Source: Dryococelus australis
Taxonomy: Eukaryota > Arthropoda > Insecta > Phasmatodea > Phasmatidae
NCBI GenBank assembly: GCA_029891345.1
Contig: CM057009.1
Location: 90,195,416-90,259,415, forward strand
Length of the DNA: 64,000 nt
Reading direction: 5' to 3'
In this document: in pieces, positions 47,356-58,931 of the stretch
How the letters are laid out: each line of letters starts with the position of its first letter
How positions within the stretch are numbered: position 1 is the first letter of the stretch
The notes under the pieces: model-generated
Database searches by the model: none
Told to the model about the DNA's origin: nothing
What the model saw: only the letters and a program-made list of their open reading frames with translations
Program-made: the position numbers and the translations under genes

Positions 47356-49573
47356 TTAATGACGAAAATCACACGGCGACAAACCTGGGTTTTAGTCAAG
47401 TCTTTGTGCGCCTGGTCGTGATGCAGCGTAATCCCGAGTTTTCTCTTGACCTTCGCGGAATATTCTCAATCAATAAGTAATATGTCGTGTTCGACACACA
47501 CTTTTTTTCCGTACCCAGCGACCATCCTCAGATAAATCTCCATTGGTCTGCATCCTCTTACTCTTTAAAATCGGAATTACCGCTTGTTGATTCTAACTTG
47601 GGCGGGATTGGTTACACATTAGCCTTTTATGAGAAACTGGCAAGCGTCTAACACATCCTTAACCTGGAACAGTGAAAAGAGCTCCACTTTAAATCCGTTT
47701 CATCTTACTGGTTTTTCACTTCAAAATGGCACGTTCCTTTGAACAGGTTACGTTTTAAACGTCTCAACTTTGTTTAAATGGTCAGTACACGAGTATTATC
47801 TAGACATAAGATATTTTTAGACGGGGAAACAATTGCGTTTCGTTTGCCACTGAATTTGTTTCGCTCAACGAATAGAGTAATATCGTCGCCTTGCGAACAC
47901 GTAATGTACTCAATGTAGGTTTTCCGTGAGGGAGGGGGGGGGGGGGGGGGTGATACACGGTAAGAAAATTTCTATAAAACTTCCTAACATGCGAGGAAAT
48001 TTTTTTACCTATACGTAGCGTGGGACAGTTACCATACATAGTGTACAAATGTGAAAGTGTTTAGAACGGCTACTAAGTGGATTTGGTAATGATAGTACCA
48101 ATTTAGCAGTTTCTTATCTAATACCTGTTCAGGAGAGCTACCAAGTTTGTGCAAGGGAAAGTTTAACCACGACAGTTTCCGTATTATTCCTAAACACTCG
48201 CGCGGTAGATTTCAGAACTATTTCTTAGGGTGTACATTTAACCCAACAATAAAATTATTTATGGATTATAAATTAAATTTCTTTAGTATCTACAAAAAGA
48301 CCTTCACGTGAATTTTATTGTGCACAAAATTATTGAACTCCACATCTCAAGCACGAGTCAGCGAGAATATATAAAAGCACTCCCAGTGTCGTATCTCCAG
48401 GCTTGATAATAAATGCCACCCCGTGACAATGATCCCCCATTAATTCGACTGGCCTATAGACTGAAGATGAGGTAGACAGCTTATTCGTCTCCTGCGCATG
48501 AACCCAACATTGACCTACCCTAGAACAACACAACTGTCATAGTCACATGCGGTCAACAGTGATAAACGTGTTTGTTTACATCTTAATTTTTAAATGACAA
48601 TCACTTTTATAGGATTGAAAAACTTCTGCCAATTCTAATTTAATTGCGTTACAAATTGGTTAGAGGAAGTTACAAAATCATCTCAAAGCACTCGTTTATT
48701 AAACAGTATTCTAACCGCAGATCCAATCCACGCCGTTTGTGCTAGCCGTATAACACAAAAGCAGTTCAATGTTGGGACACGGGGATTGGTTGTGCGCAGC
48801 CAGCAAGGTCGGTCTACCTATAGTCTCATTGGCCAGTCTGTAGCAACCTCTTAGCTGACTTTCTGTAACAAGTATTTCGTTTCCCTGGCTACTATCACTG
48901 AACAAGTGTAACCTTTTAAAACCACAACCATTTTTCTGTGCGTGTGCTACGCAATGAGTTACAGATATCATCCATGTTCGAAAACTGAAATGTCGATTCA
49001 TCGAGTGGCCCTCTTCGAACGGGTTTGAATTGAACACGCCACCTGTGTACGTGTGTGTAATTTTGTGACTGTATCAGTTGTTTATAGCGCGCAGTGTGGG
49101 GTGTGCTCACTCCATAAGCTACAGGGCTTGTTTGTTTTCTACGGTTGATAACAGAAAGTGCATGGATATGATGGAGAAAAGAATAAATATACTCACAAGT
49201 TTACAAGAAAAAAGAAACTTCAGTTGTGTTCTCAGAGTAATAAACTCATTCTTAATAACAGTCACAAAAATGTGTCAATGGTAGCTGAATTCTAGATAAA
49301 ATTGAAAAGCAATACTGCGTAGGGTAAGCAAAATGCAGGCATAGCATTGAACGTTGGCGAAATGTTATGAAACTTCAGAACACTATAAACTTATTTAAAA
49401 TACATAGTTCTGTAAACCATTTTGTGTATTTTTTTTTTAAAGAATTCCCATTTTTGCAGATGGTTAATGCATTATTTCTAAATTGAACTTTATTTTTTTA
49501 ACAGCTTGTTCTTTGAAGTACGAATTTACTTCAGTGGCATTTCATTAGTATTTTGTTACAGACTTAAGACTCG
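47356..49573. other. Spacer with a long G run
   Basis: Contains a 17-base G run at 47934-47950. TATATAAAAG near 48368 is a good TATA box by sequence, but no gene follows. The frame at 48711-49037 (minus) is not recognised. Confidence 0.4.
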
Positions 49574-50081
49574 TCCATACATAGTATAAAACAAAGTCGC
49601 CCGGCCGCGTGTATCTGTGTATTCGGCTACGGCTTACAAACTACTTGATAGATTTCGATGCGATTTTCACCAACATTTAGAGCATTTTTTGAGGAATGTC
49701 GAGGTATACATATATTATTATTTAATGTAAGGGTAGTTGAGAAATGTCCACATTTTCTAATCAAGTCGGAAAAAGTCGATTTTCGGGCGCTTACATGGCT
49801 TACGCTGACTAAACCTTAAGAGATACACCAAATTAATGCACTATGGAATTGTAGATCTCAAAAAGTCTAACAAAAAGTCCGCGACAGCATTTGTTTATCT
49901 TCTAAGGATGACCCACAATAACCATTTTCGTATTTTAAAGTTCACTTACGAAAACATTTTGAACAACACATAATTAATTATATGCTAGTTACCTTAAGCA
50001 TTTAGTATATATACTTGTTGTAAACCTAAACCACGCCATATTTGTAAATCTCACCCGAGAGAGGCCGGGATGGATCACTAG
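49574..50081 (+). mobile_element. Non-autonomous Helitron, copy H2
   Basis: Starts TCCATACATAGTATAAAACA and ends with a hairpin-type ACCCGAGAGAGGCCGGGAT region, then CACTAG (CTAG at 50078-50081) followed by T. It shares TTTCGATGCGATTTTCACCA, GAGGAATG and AAAAGTCCGCGACAGC with H1. It is 508 bp with no Rep/helicase frame. The exact 5' base is uncertain because the base before TCC is G rather than A. Confidence 0.82.
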
Positions 50082-50897
50082 TATAATATATATTCATGTA
50101 AATTATTAATAGCGTTAACTCCTATAGGAACACATTTTTGTGCGAAATTGCCTTTTTACTTTCTTAATCATAAATCAATATTAAAACAGATTTATTGGGA
50201 AATAATATATTTGATATTTAATGTAATTTTTTTTTCGCAACCAGACTAATAAGATCAAAGAGCTTTAAATCGACACCAACCTTAACGTAAAGGTTTTAAA
50301 ATGTGTCAGTATATTTTTTTACTTAAATGTGTTTAATAAATGTACTTAATATGTTTGGGTCAATCAAGTATTTCGTTCAGACCTCAACTCAGCATTGTAG
50401 GCCTACATTGCTTAAGATTACTGCCAACTATTACGGGTAAACTGGTATGGGAAAGGCTTAACACATTTGCACGAATTATTTTTTAATCAATACAATCTGG
50501 AATTATTAGTAAATAATTTATAAAGATACAAATGATTCCATTCACAACCGGATGTTCAAGAAGAAATATCTGGACATTACCCAGTCGTCGAAAAATAACC
50601 AAAAAATGGCAATAAAATATAACTAAAATCACGGAATGTGGTAAAGATAAAACAATTCAACGTATAGGTTGTTTAGTGCAGAAAACAAGACACTTATAAG
50701 TGGAAAAAACAACATACACAAAAATTTAATACGACATAGTACTCAACTCGATGGAGCAACAAATATAAAGATAAAATAATTGTGATTCAGGCTAAAACAT
50801 TATAACCAGAAAAAAAAAGGCATGTATATATGATACAAGGATATATTTGACATTTAATGTAGGTTTTTTTTCGCAACCAGATTACTAAGATCAAACA
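50082..50897. other. AT-rich DNA with a ~60-bp direct repeat
   Basis: ATATATTTGATATTTAATGT at 50205 recurs as ATATATTTGACATTTAATGT at 50841. Both continue as T-run, CGCAACCAGA, AAGATCAAA for about 60 bp. No gene recognised. Confidence 0.65.
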
Positions 50898-51730
50898 ACT
50901 TGCAACAATTCACTAGCTTAAAATGAAAACCAAACAAAGTAACGCACTGTCGGTCAAGTCGTTTACGTATCTTAAAAATTTTCCTTCTTCACGTGTTTAT
51001 ATTCGTAGCATCTTGTCGTTAATCTATGAGCCGGAGTTGGGTTGTTTTGGTCTTAAGTGCCGAAAGAAGGGGGAGGGGGAGGGGCGTTTAGTTGATAATG
51101 GAGCAGTGGTGGAATGCGAATGATAAAAAACAGGAGAGCCCTGATAAAACCCGCCCACGTCCAATGGCAACATCCACCACATTTCCCTACATGTTAGAAT
51201 CCGGGTGACTCCGTAGGGAACCGAACCCGGTTAGCCTTGGTGGGAGGCGAGTAGTCTAACTACTGCGCCATCTATGGGCTGAGGACCGTACGGAAGCGGC
51301 TGGTGAATTAATGCCTGGCGTAATGCTGTTTAACTTTTGCTCAATGGTGTTTATTCCTGCTTTATACATCAACTACTAAAACATAGTGCTATATTTCACT
51401 GTTGTGTGTATTGTAAAGCGAAACTTGAACTGAGTATTGCTTTTAATAATTTTGTGTGCAAAACATATACACACTTTGCAGTTTCGTGTATAATGCCGTT
51501 TATAAATTTAGGTTGTTTTTATGTGTACCTCGCCTCGAATAGAACTTATGTCTATACAACCCGTAGTTCTGCAGTGGACTTCAGTAAATTCATCCTTCGT
51601 AGCTGGCTCCTGAATGGTCCAAAATCTTACAAATATTCCTCAGCTGTAAATTGTATTTTGGCTCTTGCTGGGTGTGCATAAAATTACGGGTGTGAGAAAT
51701 TACCATCACGACTTGCAACAATTCATTAGC
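50898..51730. mobile_element. Segment between 20-bp direct repeats
   Basis: ACTTGCAACAATTCACTAGC (50898-50917) recurs with one mismatch at 51711-51730. A 20-bp flank is of the size made by LINE-type target-primed insertion, so the 793 bp between may be an inserted retroposon, later hit by the minus-strand SINE at 51125. A chance or older duplication is possible. Frames at 50923-51123 and 51337-51681 are not recognised. Confidence 0.35.
51125..51285 (-). repeat. tRNA-derived SINE, type II, truncated, minus strand
   Basis: On the minus strand the head reads ATGGCGCAGTAGTTAGACTA then CTCGCCTCCCACCAAGG, with an A box. GGGTTCGGTTCCC (complement of 51209-51221) is the B box. It continues to a diverged GGGCGGGTTTTATCAGGG, then stops before the 3' part. 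No target duplication was identified. Confidence 0.8.
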
Positions 51731-51732
51731 AG

Positions 51733-51798
51733 CTATCATCCGCTCTCAAGACGTCGATGTTAAGAGCCACCCAAATCTCTTTACTTACTCACTCCCTT
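51733..51798 (+). repeat. SINE type II 3' fragment
   Basis: CATCCGCTCTCAAGACGTCG then ATGTTAAGAGCCACCCAAATCTCTTTACTTACTCACTC-type sequence matches the 3' ends of the SINEs at 31677 and 54190, including the CTTA/CTCAC tail. It starts immediately after the 20-bp direct repeat. Confidence 0.7.
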
Positions 51799-54080
51799 AC
51801 TAGCCGCTACTAAATTGGAATATCAATAACATTCAATTACAGAACCGCCACAAAAACTTCATTGTTTAATTTTTCCTCTCCGTACGTCATATTAATACGG
51901 TCGCGCATCTGCTGTACGTGAAGTTTATCTGTCTATTGTACATAATATGTCATCATATTTTTTATCTTGCGGGCACATAATCAAGCACAACTGCCCAACA
52001 AATTTAAGGTCTTGAGTTCATGCTCAGCTCGGGTATGAATTTTTGCTCCGTGTTTTCGCTTACGTTATTTTATAACAGCACATTCATATTTTCGTCTGAT
52101 GCATACATGTAGCAATTAAGAGGGCAGTTCAATGATCAGTTATAAGGAAAATTGTTTTCGCCCAGCAACTGAATGATTCCAGTGTCTAAAAAAGCGGCAT
52201 AATAAGTGCACATTTAACACTTTCTGTTGGAGCAGGTGCTGGCTCTGTATTGCGTGTTAATAAAATATTTCAAACAAATACTACTTTCGAAGTAGGAAAG
52301 TGTAGTAGTGAGAATACATTGGTTATCGAGGGCAAATATTTATCCCGAAATAAAGGTATTGTTCCCCCCAGTGGGACATGTTTTCTTTTTCTAAGTTTGC
52401 GTATTGACCGCTGCGTCGTACGGGAAGCAAGTGGCACGTCGTGTATGTTCGGAGCGCAAGGCGTGAACGACTCTCGCTTCATCTTTCTAGAGCGCACTAA
52501 CTTTACTCATTAGCACACGTGCTCTCCCAGTGTGCTTTCTCAATAACGCATCCCAACCAAGCTGCGAAGAGAAGTCTGCATGAATACGGATTTTCCTCGA
52601 GTGTTCTACTATTTGAATCCAAGGCAAGAAGCGCCTTCTGGGGCGATCAAACGAAATTCAGAATTCAGTTTACTTGTATGAGACAATCCTCAACTGCGGT
52701 GATCTAAATCAGTATTATCGTGAGTATTGCGTTTCGTACATAGTACTCTCGATCTGTTTGCTTGAACAAATTTATTTTGCGGAATCAAGCGTTATTAATA
52801 TACTTGTCCCGAATTACTGGGGGTTTGATATAGACATCTTCCAAGTCCACCGTATGCTGCACAGAAAAACGTAAGTTCTAACAAATCACCATTTTCACTT
52901 TCGGTAAAGTCTTTACGGTGTTGAGACTCAAAATGGGGAGGGGGGAATGTATAGAAACAACGACGCTAACGAAATGAAGGTCTTCAAACGTTGTGAATTT
53001 TCCACTTATCTGTCAAAATGTAAGGCCGAAGTTTTAAACATAACACAGAATTTTATTTCTTATACTTTGATATTTGGCAACAAAATTACGAATTAAATTC
53101 ACAGCAAAACATACAATCATATTTTCACCCCAGATTCCCTTAAGTTATAATTATAGCTTTAATATCTTTGATTACATTTTTTTTTTTGTAATTTTTAATT
53201 TGCAACAAATTACGTCATCTTGAAAACTTATGTTTATTATAGAAATCAATACAACATATACATATATAATTGATAGCGGTACATTTATTCGTCACAAAAT
53301 TTCATGTTCTCTTTCCTGGCAGGACGCATAAGGTCCAAGGACATCCAAGCTCTACAGATGATGACTTTTCTCATGTAACCCCTATCTAGGTACTGGGAAA
53401 ACGCTGTTGCCATTATTTAGCTGGTCTACCCTACATTTCCTACGCATGCGACTAAGCAATAGGATAAAATAAGAGACTAAATAATAACAACAAAATATCT
53501 TAAAAACATGTTTTACAATTATTTTTTCATATTGTACTTATATTTTTTAAATTTATTCGAGTTTTTTGAAATATGAAAACGTAAACATACATATTCATGA
53601 AAAGTTCGCACCAATAATTTATGTAGAAATCAAACAAAATATTATTATAATTGTCACGGCAGAGACGAAAGGGAGAAGTGATAACATTGCTTCAGACAGT
53701 GTTCAACACAACTGCACTAAAAAAGGGCGTATTTATTAGATCGTCAAACCGCCTCGTGCTTGGGCATGCGTCGCTACATTGGGGAAGCAACATGTGCTAA
53801 ACTCTCCATATTTGTTACAATTACACTCCAAGTCACGAACACTTCGACATTGACGAAATTGCCGGAAAATTCGTTCCCATAAAAATTCAAAGGGAAACAA
53901 ACCAAGTGGCCAGGCCATGTAACGAAAGTAGTTAAATATAAAGTGAACGTTGCTGGAAAAAAAAAGTTGTGAGTGGACAAACTTTTCATTACTGGACACT
54001 GACTTTTTGGCGATCATTCAGGAAATGACATGGTTTCGAAGGATGTCTTCAGTATACGACTATGTAATCAATGACAATTT
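51799..54080. other. AT-rich DNA without a defensible gene
   Basis: The region 52230-52720 is slightly GC-raised with frames of 87 codons or fewer on both strands. None is recognisable. A 93-codon minus frame at 53736-54017 is likewise unassigned. Confidence 0.45.
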
Positions 54081-54760
54081 TGTAGTTCACTCATTGTTAC
54101 TTCCAACTTTTCTGAAGTCCTGTTTATGTTCTATTTGCAGGCTACTCCTCAGCCTTAGGGAAGCTTAGAAAATTACTCTAAATCGACAAGGGGCCACGGT
54201 GGTTGAGCGGTTAGCATGCTCGCCTCCCACCAAGGCGATCCTGGTTCAATCCCCGGCCGGGCCACTCCGGATTTCCGTATGTGGGAATCGTGATGGACCA
54301 ACCGCATCGGTTGGTCGGCGGGTTTTCTCGGGGATCTCCCGTTTACCCCGCCCCTTCATTCCGGCGCGGCTCCACACTCACCCCAATCACCCTCATCGGC
54401 TCCCAAGACCTCGATATTAAGATCCGCCCAAATCTCTTCATCTAAATCGACAACGTACTGCATTTTTTCGCATTCAGTTTAATAATATTTTGCTAGCACG
54501 AGAACTAATTCTTACTAAGTATTATCAACACACCTATTTAATCTCTCTTTTTATTAATTTTAATTATAAATTAAATGTTACAATCTATAAATGATATATG
54601 AATAAACGTTCAAATAAACAAAGAAAAACTTTAATTATAATAGAAGTATTAAATGCTTTTGATACATGGCGTATTTAGGAAATTGCCAAACACGTCATAA
54701 ATAGGGTGATATTTATATAATTGATTCAAAACGTTGAATATGCTGCGAATAGACCCGTAT
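54081..54760 (+). mobile_element. MITE family B, copy B4, split by a SINE
   Basis: The left part (54081-54189) has TGTTACTTCCAACTTTTCTG then AAGTCCTG. The right part (54441-54760) has GAACTAATTCTTACTAAGTA, TTGATTCAAAACG and CTGCGAATAGAC. Together, without the SINE and one copy of its duplication, they give about 416 bp, the usual family length. No coding capacity. Confidence 0.88.
54177..54453 (+). repeat. tRNA-derived SINE, type II, full length with target duplications
   Basis: The body at 54190-54440 lies between perfect 13-bp duplications TCTAAATCGACAA (54177-54189 and 54441-54453), inserted in a family B MITE. The A box TGGTTGAGCGG is at 54200-54210 and the B box GGTTCAATCCC at 54243-54253, spaced as in a tRNA. 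The core GTGGGAATCGTGATGGACC is followed by a 9-bp perfect hairpin (GACCAACCG-CAT-CGGTTGGTC, 54296-54316). GGCGGGTTTTCTCGGGGATC TCCC and a 3' part ending AAATCTCTTCA follow. The perfect duplication suggests it is the youngest SINE here. Confidence 0.95.
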
Positions 54761-56472
54761 CACAAATGCTGACGAACGATGATCACATGCGTGGAATCCC
54801 AAGACCAGAGTGAAAGAAAGATTTAGTTACAGATACCAAATAAATTCACTTGGAGTGTATTTGTTTACAGTTAACGATACTTTGTTCGTACAAACTGCTC
54901 TTGCGCCAAACATCTTCATACGACCCTCTGAAACAAACGATGCATTAAAAATAATGTGGTGTACCAAACACCTTTTGAGTTGTATTGACATCATAAGCAT
55001 GCGTTTATTGCACACGATTTTTTCACGACTACGTGATCAACTAGTCACATGGTTAAGTTTCATATAGATTACGGTAGGGTGAAATCAATAGTTAGTGTAA
55101 GATTTGGTTGGTGCAAATAAAGACGTGAAGGTATGCTAAAGTTTCGGTTGCTGTTTAAAAAAATTATAAAGTTCAATGATTCGAACCTGGAACACTTGCA
55201 CCCAAAGACCTGCCTACATCTTAGCGACCTCGAACTCGGCGTATATTATTGGTGCCATACTAATATAACGTGCCCCACCGGTCTAGGGTGCGGGAGGTTC
55301 TGGATTCTAATCCTAGGTGAGGCATAGGTGTTCATTTAAGTTAGTTTAAAAGTTAGTTTATAAGCCATCCCTTGATAAGTCTTTGGACATAATACGTAGA
55401 GGAAGTTAATGAGTCCTTTACAAACTCATCTAATGCATGATAATTACGTCAAATATTTGTAAGTTTTATAGCCACACTTTTTTGTGTTCTGTTGAAATTG
55501 TTTCATTGGGACTATTTTTACAATTGCTAAGCATCAGTGTATACACTAACAAACACTAGTATTATCGTAATTGTAATAGAAATCAAAAACTGACTATCGA
55601 GCTGTAAATTCAAACGAAGGCAATCGATTGATCCGATTACCCTACATCTAACCAAATAAATGCCGTTACTGGGACAGGCTTATTTTGTTGCCGCCACACA
55701 TTCTGTTATAATAAGCATGTAAATTTTTTTCCAGCTAAACAAATAATTATTAGCTCAAAGCGAAAGAGTAATCAATTGGTCCCTACCGTAGTAATAAGTT
55801 TACGGCAACCCAACCGATTAGTTAAACGTACTTATACTATTGTCGTGTGTACTAAATACATGTAGACAACGTCAGAACAACCAAACACATTTTCGGCTAA
55901 ACAAATTATTTTTTATACTTCATTTGGTTCGAGGAGAAGAATACAGATTTTAGGAGCCAGAGAAATTTATTTAAGTGAACGAAATATTGTTCAGTAAAAA
56001 CAAATACTCTTCAAATAAATTGGTTCGATGTCTGAAACAAAAAATTTCTTTCAGTTTAAGTATTAACTACAATATAGTGGCACAGGCATAGGCATTGTCG
56101 TTTATGACTCGTCTATCACCGAAAATTCTTTATATATTGGCTTGTCGATGAATTTGTTTTCGTGGTGTAGAAGGATCAGCAAAATATTTTATTCCTAGGT
56201 TAATAAGTCTAGGAACACCAGCTCAGCTGCTAGATTTTTTCAGTCCATTTTCTTTCCACACTAGCTATATATTTTGCCACATCCTTTCATTTCCCGTGAG
56301 CTAACCGAAAATCGAATTGTTTGCCAATTTAAAACATTTTTCTCTAAATAATTTGTAGCCAATTAACGTTCCTCTGTTTCCATGTCACATTATTTTTCAA
56401 GCCACGGAATCTGTTAGAACTGGAGCATGCAGTGAAATTTTACGAGTTCCAGTCCACTTAGCGTTGAAGTAA
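54761..56472. other. AT-rich spacer
   Basis: Apart from the tRNA-like remnant at about 55170-55335 no feature was recognised. Confidence 0.5.
55170..55335. repeat. tRNA-like fragments on both strands
   Basis: On the plus strand GGTGCGGGAGGTTCTGGATT CTAATCC then TAGGTGAGGCAT (from about 55287) looks like the anticodon and T arms of a tRNA-derived SINE. On the minus strand CCAGGTTCGAATCATTG (complement of about 55178-55194) is a good B box with a weak upstream A box. No complete SINE could be delimited. Confidence 0.4.
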
Positions 56473-57701
56473 TACACTGACATGGCAAAAGTCATGAGAT
56501 ACCCTTCTAATAACGTGTAGGGCCCCCTATAGCCCGAATAAGTGCCGTAACTCGACTTGGTATGGACTCCACAAGTGGACGGAAGACCTCTGGAGAGATG
56601 TTAAGCCATGCTGTCTGAACAGCTGCCCAAAGTTCCCTGGTATTTCTAGGTGCAGGATCTTGGGTGCGAATGGCTCTCTCCACCACGTCCCATAAATGCT
56701 CGATTGGGTTCATGTCGGTGGAACATGCTGGCCACTCCATTCGCTGGAACTCTCCAGAATGCTCTTCGAACCAGTCCTGGACATCAGCAGCCCGACGAGA
56801 CAGTGCTTTATCCTGTTTGAACATCCCATCGTTTTCAGGAAAACTGAAATCCATGAACGGCTGCAAATTGTCACCAAGGAGAGTTTTGTAGTGGTTACCA
56901 TTGAGTTTTGTGGGTACATTGACAAGTAGACCCAACCCATGCCATGTTAATACACCCCACACCATTACGAAACCACCACCAGTCTGCAGGGTGCCTTGTT
57001 GACAACTGGGAACGATGGCCTCATTGGGTTTGCACCATACCCGAACCCTGCCATCAGCCCGATACAACCAGCATCGCGACTCATCGGACCAGGCCACATG
57101 TTTCAAGTCCTCCAGGGTCCAATTAGCAACCTCACGAACCCAAGTGAGGCGTTGTGCCCAGTGTCGTGCTGTTAACAGGGACACTCTGGTGGGTCCTCTG
57201 CTTCCATATCCCATGGAAGCTAATGAATGTTGCACGGATCTGCTAGATACACCTCTGACACCACCTACATTGAATGTGGCTGTGATTTGAGCAAGTGTCC
57301 CTGGTCTGTTAACATGGACAATTCTACCCAACCTCCGCTGGTCACGATTATCAGTAACTTTGGACGGTCACTGTGTTGTCCATGGTGGATCGTAATGCCT
57401 TGATTTTGATATTTTCTGTACACACGTGACACTGTGGATCGAGGAATATTGAAGGCCTCGACAACTTCTGAAATTGAAGGTCCCATCCTTCTGGCACTCA
57501 CTATCATGCCCCGTTAGAACTCTGATAACTCACGTTGTCTTGCCATGAGCATGTACAAAATAGTCAATCCGAATATAGTCAACACGACCACTTGTTCACA
57601 ATTGAGACTGGTTTAGACCGTACAACGTCGTTCTGCAGCGGTGGCGCCACGAGTCATCGAGTTACATAGTGCTATCACATGATTTTTGTCATATCAGTGT
57701 A
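56473..57701 (-). mobile_element. Complete Tc1/mariner-type transposon
   Basis: TA dinucleotides at 56473-56474 and 57700-57701 flank a 1225-bp element. The left end CACTGACATGGCAAAAGTCA TGAGATA is inverse to the right end (CACTGATATGACAAAAATCA TGTGATA on the minus strand), with four differences over about 27 bp. One minus-strand transposase gene occupies it, with its stop just inside the left inverted repeat. Complete ends and a nearly intact reading frame suggest a fairly recent insertion compared with the Tc1-like remnant at 21 kb. Confidence 0.97.
56507..57546 (-). pseudogene. Tc1/mariner transposase, DD36E type, inactivated
   Basis: The DNA transposase of the surrounding element would excise and integrate it at TA sites. 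The likely start is the ATG at 57544-57546 (MARQRELSEF). An in-frame TAA at 57514-57516 follows where a sense codon is expected. The frame resumes with SISEVVEAFNIPRSTVSRVY, a helix-turn-helix. A one-base loss near 57358-57360 shifts the frame. The remaining 274 codons (56507-57331) hold a second DNA-binding part and the catalytic domain: first Asp in AWSDES (residue 83), second in FKQDKA (174), Glu in NPIEHLWD (211). The last two are separated by 36 residues rather than the 34 of typical Tc1, which fits the DD36E (Incomer) group as I know it. The usual QQDNAPCH motif is degraded, and with the stop and the shift the gene is not functional. Confidence 0.93.
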
Positions 57702-58931
57702 GTGTTGGGGTGCTAAGACATTCATAAACTTGCTATACCTAGCGCGCGAACTAAGTTGCAGTGTGTTTGCAATATAAGCTTTTTAAACGAACCATTTCGC
57801 GAGTGAGCAATCCGTATGCACACGTAAAACTAAATACTTCACACAAGAGCGCAATAAAAGTTTTAACAGATCAAGCTTATTGCAAACAGTGTTTTGAAGC
57901 TCTTAAACATCACCAAAAAAGAAATTATTCGCAGATTGTTACCGCTTAAAATATTCCGGGTAAATTCCTACGAAATTGAAATATGCCTCTGTATTGAACT
58001 TTGTTACGGGTTTTCCCCAAGTTAGATAGCAGTGTCGACGTCCCATAAGTACACGCACCACGACGAGAACACTACAAGCCAGTTCATAACACTGCACGTA
58101 GAGGCGAAGGCGCACTTGGTGAACGGAGCAGTGTCCGCTTTATCGCTCCCTTGCTTCTCGGCGTCAAACGTAAAAAAAAAAAAACAGCTCCAGGTATGTG
58201 CTCCTTAGATACCTGTAAAATTTCTCGAGTTCATTGACCTGCAGGCTAGACTCTACAGTCCTATGTACAAGTATGGCGATATTAACTGCACATTGGTTGT
58301 CTGCTGTCACAGAGGAAGGCAACAATTGGACACCGTTGTCCAGCAGGTGCCAAGCACTGTGTGGATGGACCAACGGCTTATGTTATATAAACACACGTGT
58401 TTTGATTTATAGCTTGTCTCAAAATGAATACGCGAATTCTTCAGGTCTCTAGTGCTACTCTTCAACAAGGAAAATTAGTTTCATGCTATAACTTCACAAT
58501 AAATTACAAAGTTACGAACTTTCACACATCTGCTTATTGTTTCTGCAGCAAAGCCACGAGTTTATAGGGAGATAGTGTCTGCGAAGAAACAACGCTCACA
58601 AATTCACGGGAAAGTAAATCGCTACAGTATGCGTAATTGGGCAAAACAAACCCGCGCTGGTTTTTTCCAGGTCGAACACTAACGTCAGTAGATCGATTCA
58701 GGTGAGTGAAGTGGTAAACATTTAAACTCATCGCATTCGGGAGGTTCTGATATTTGAACGCCGGTATATCCTGATTTCGGTTTCCCATGATTTTCCGAAA
58801 TCATTCTAGACTAATGCTGGGAAGGTTCCTTTTTCCTTTCTACAGACCATAGCCGATTCCTTCCCTATCCCACTTTTCTCAGCATCTTGTCCCGTCTCTG
58901 AATACCTCGCTGTCGACGAGATGTTACGCTC
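57702..58931. other. Spacer without a recognised gene
   Basis: 58020-58170 is GC-raised, with CACGACGAGAAC-type sequence and a 12-base A run near 58171. Frames at 58164-58373 and 58534-58788 (minus) are unassigned. Confidence 0.45.

Noticed and set aside
54190-54265. A functional tRNA gene
   Set aside because: A and B boxes are good, but the sequence continues into a SINE body with target duplications and lacks a proper acceptor stem.
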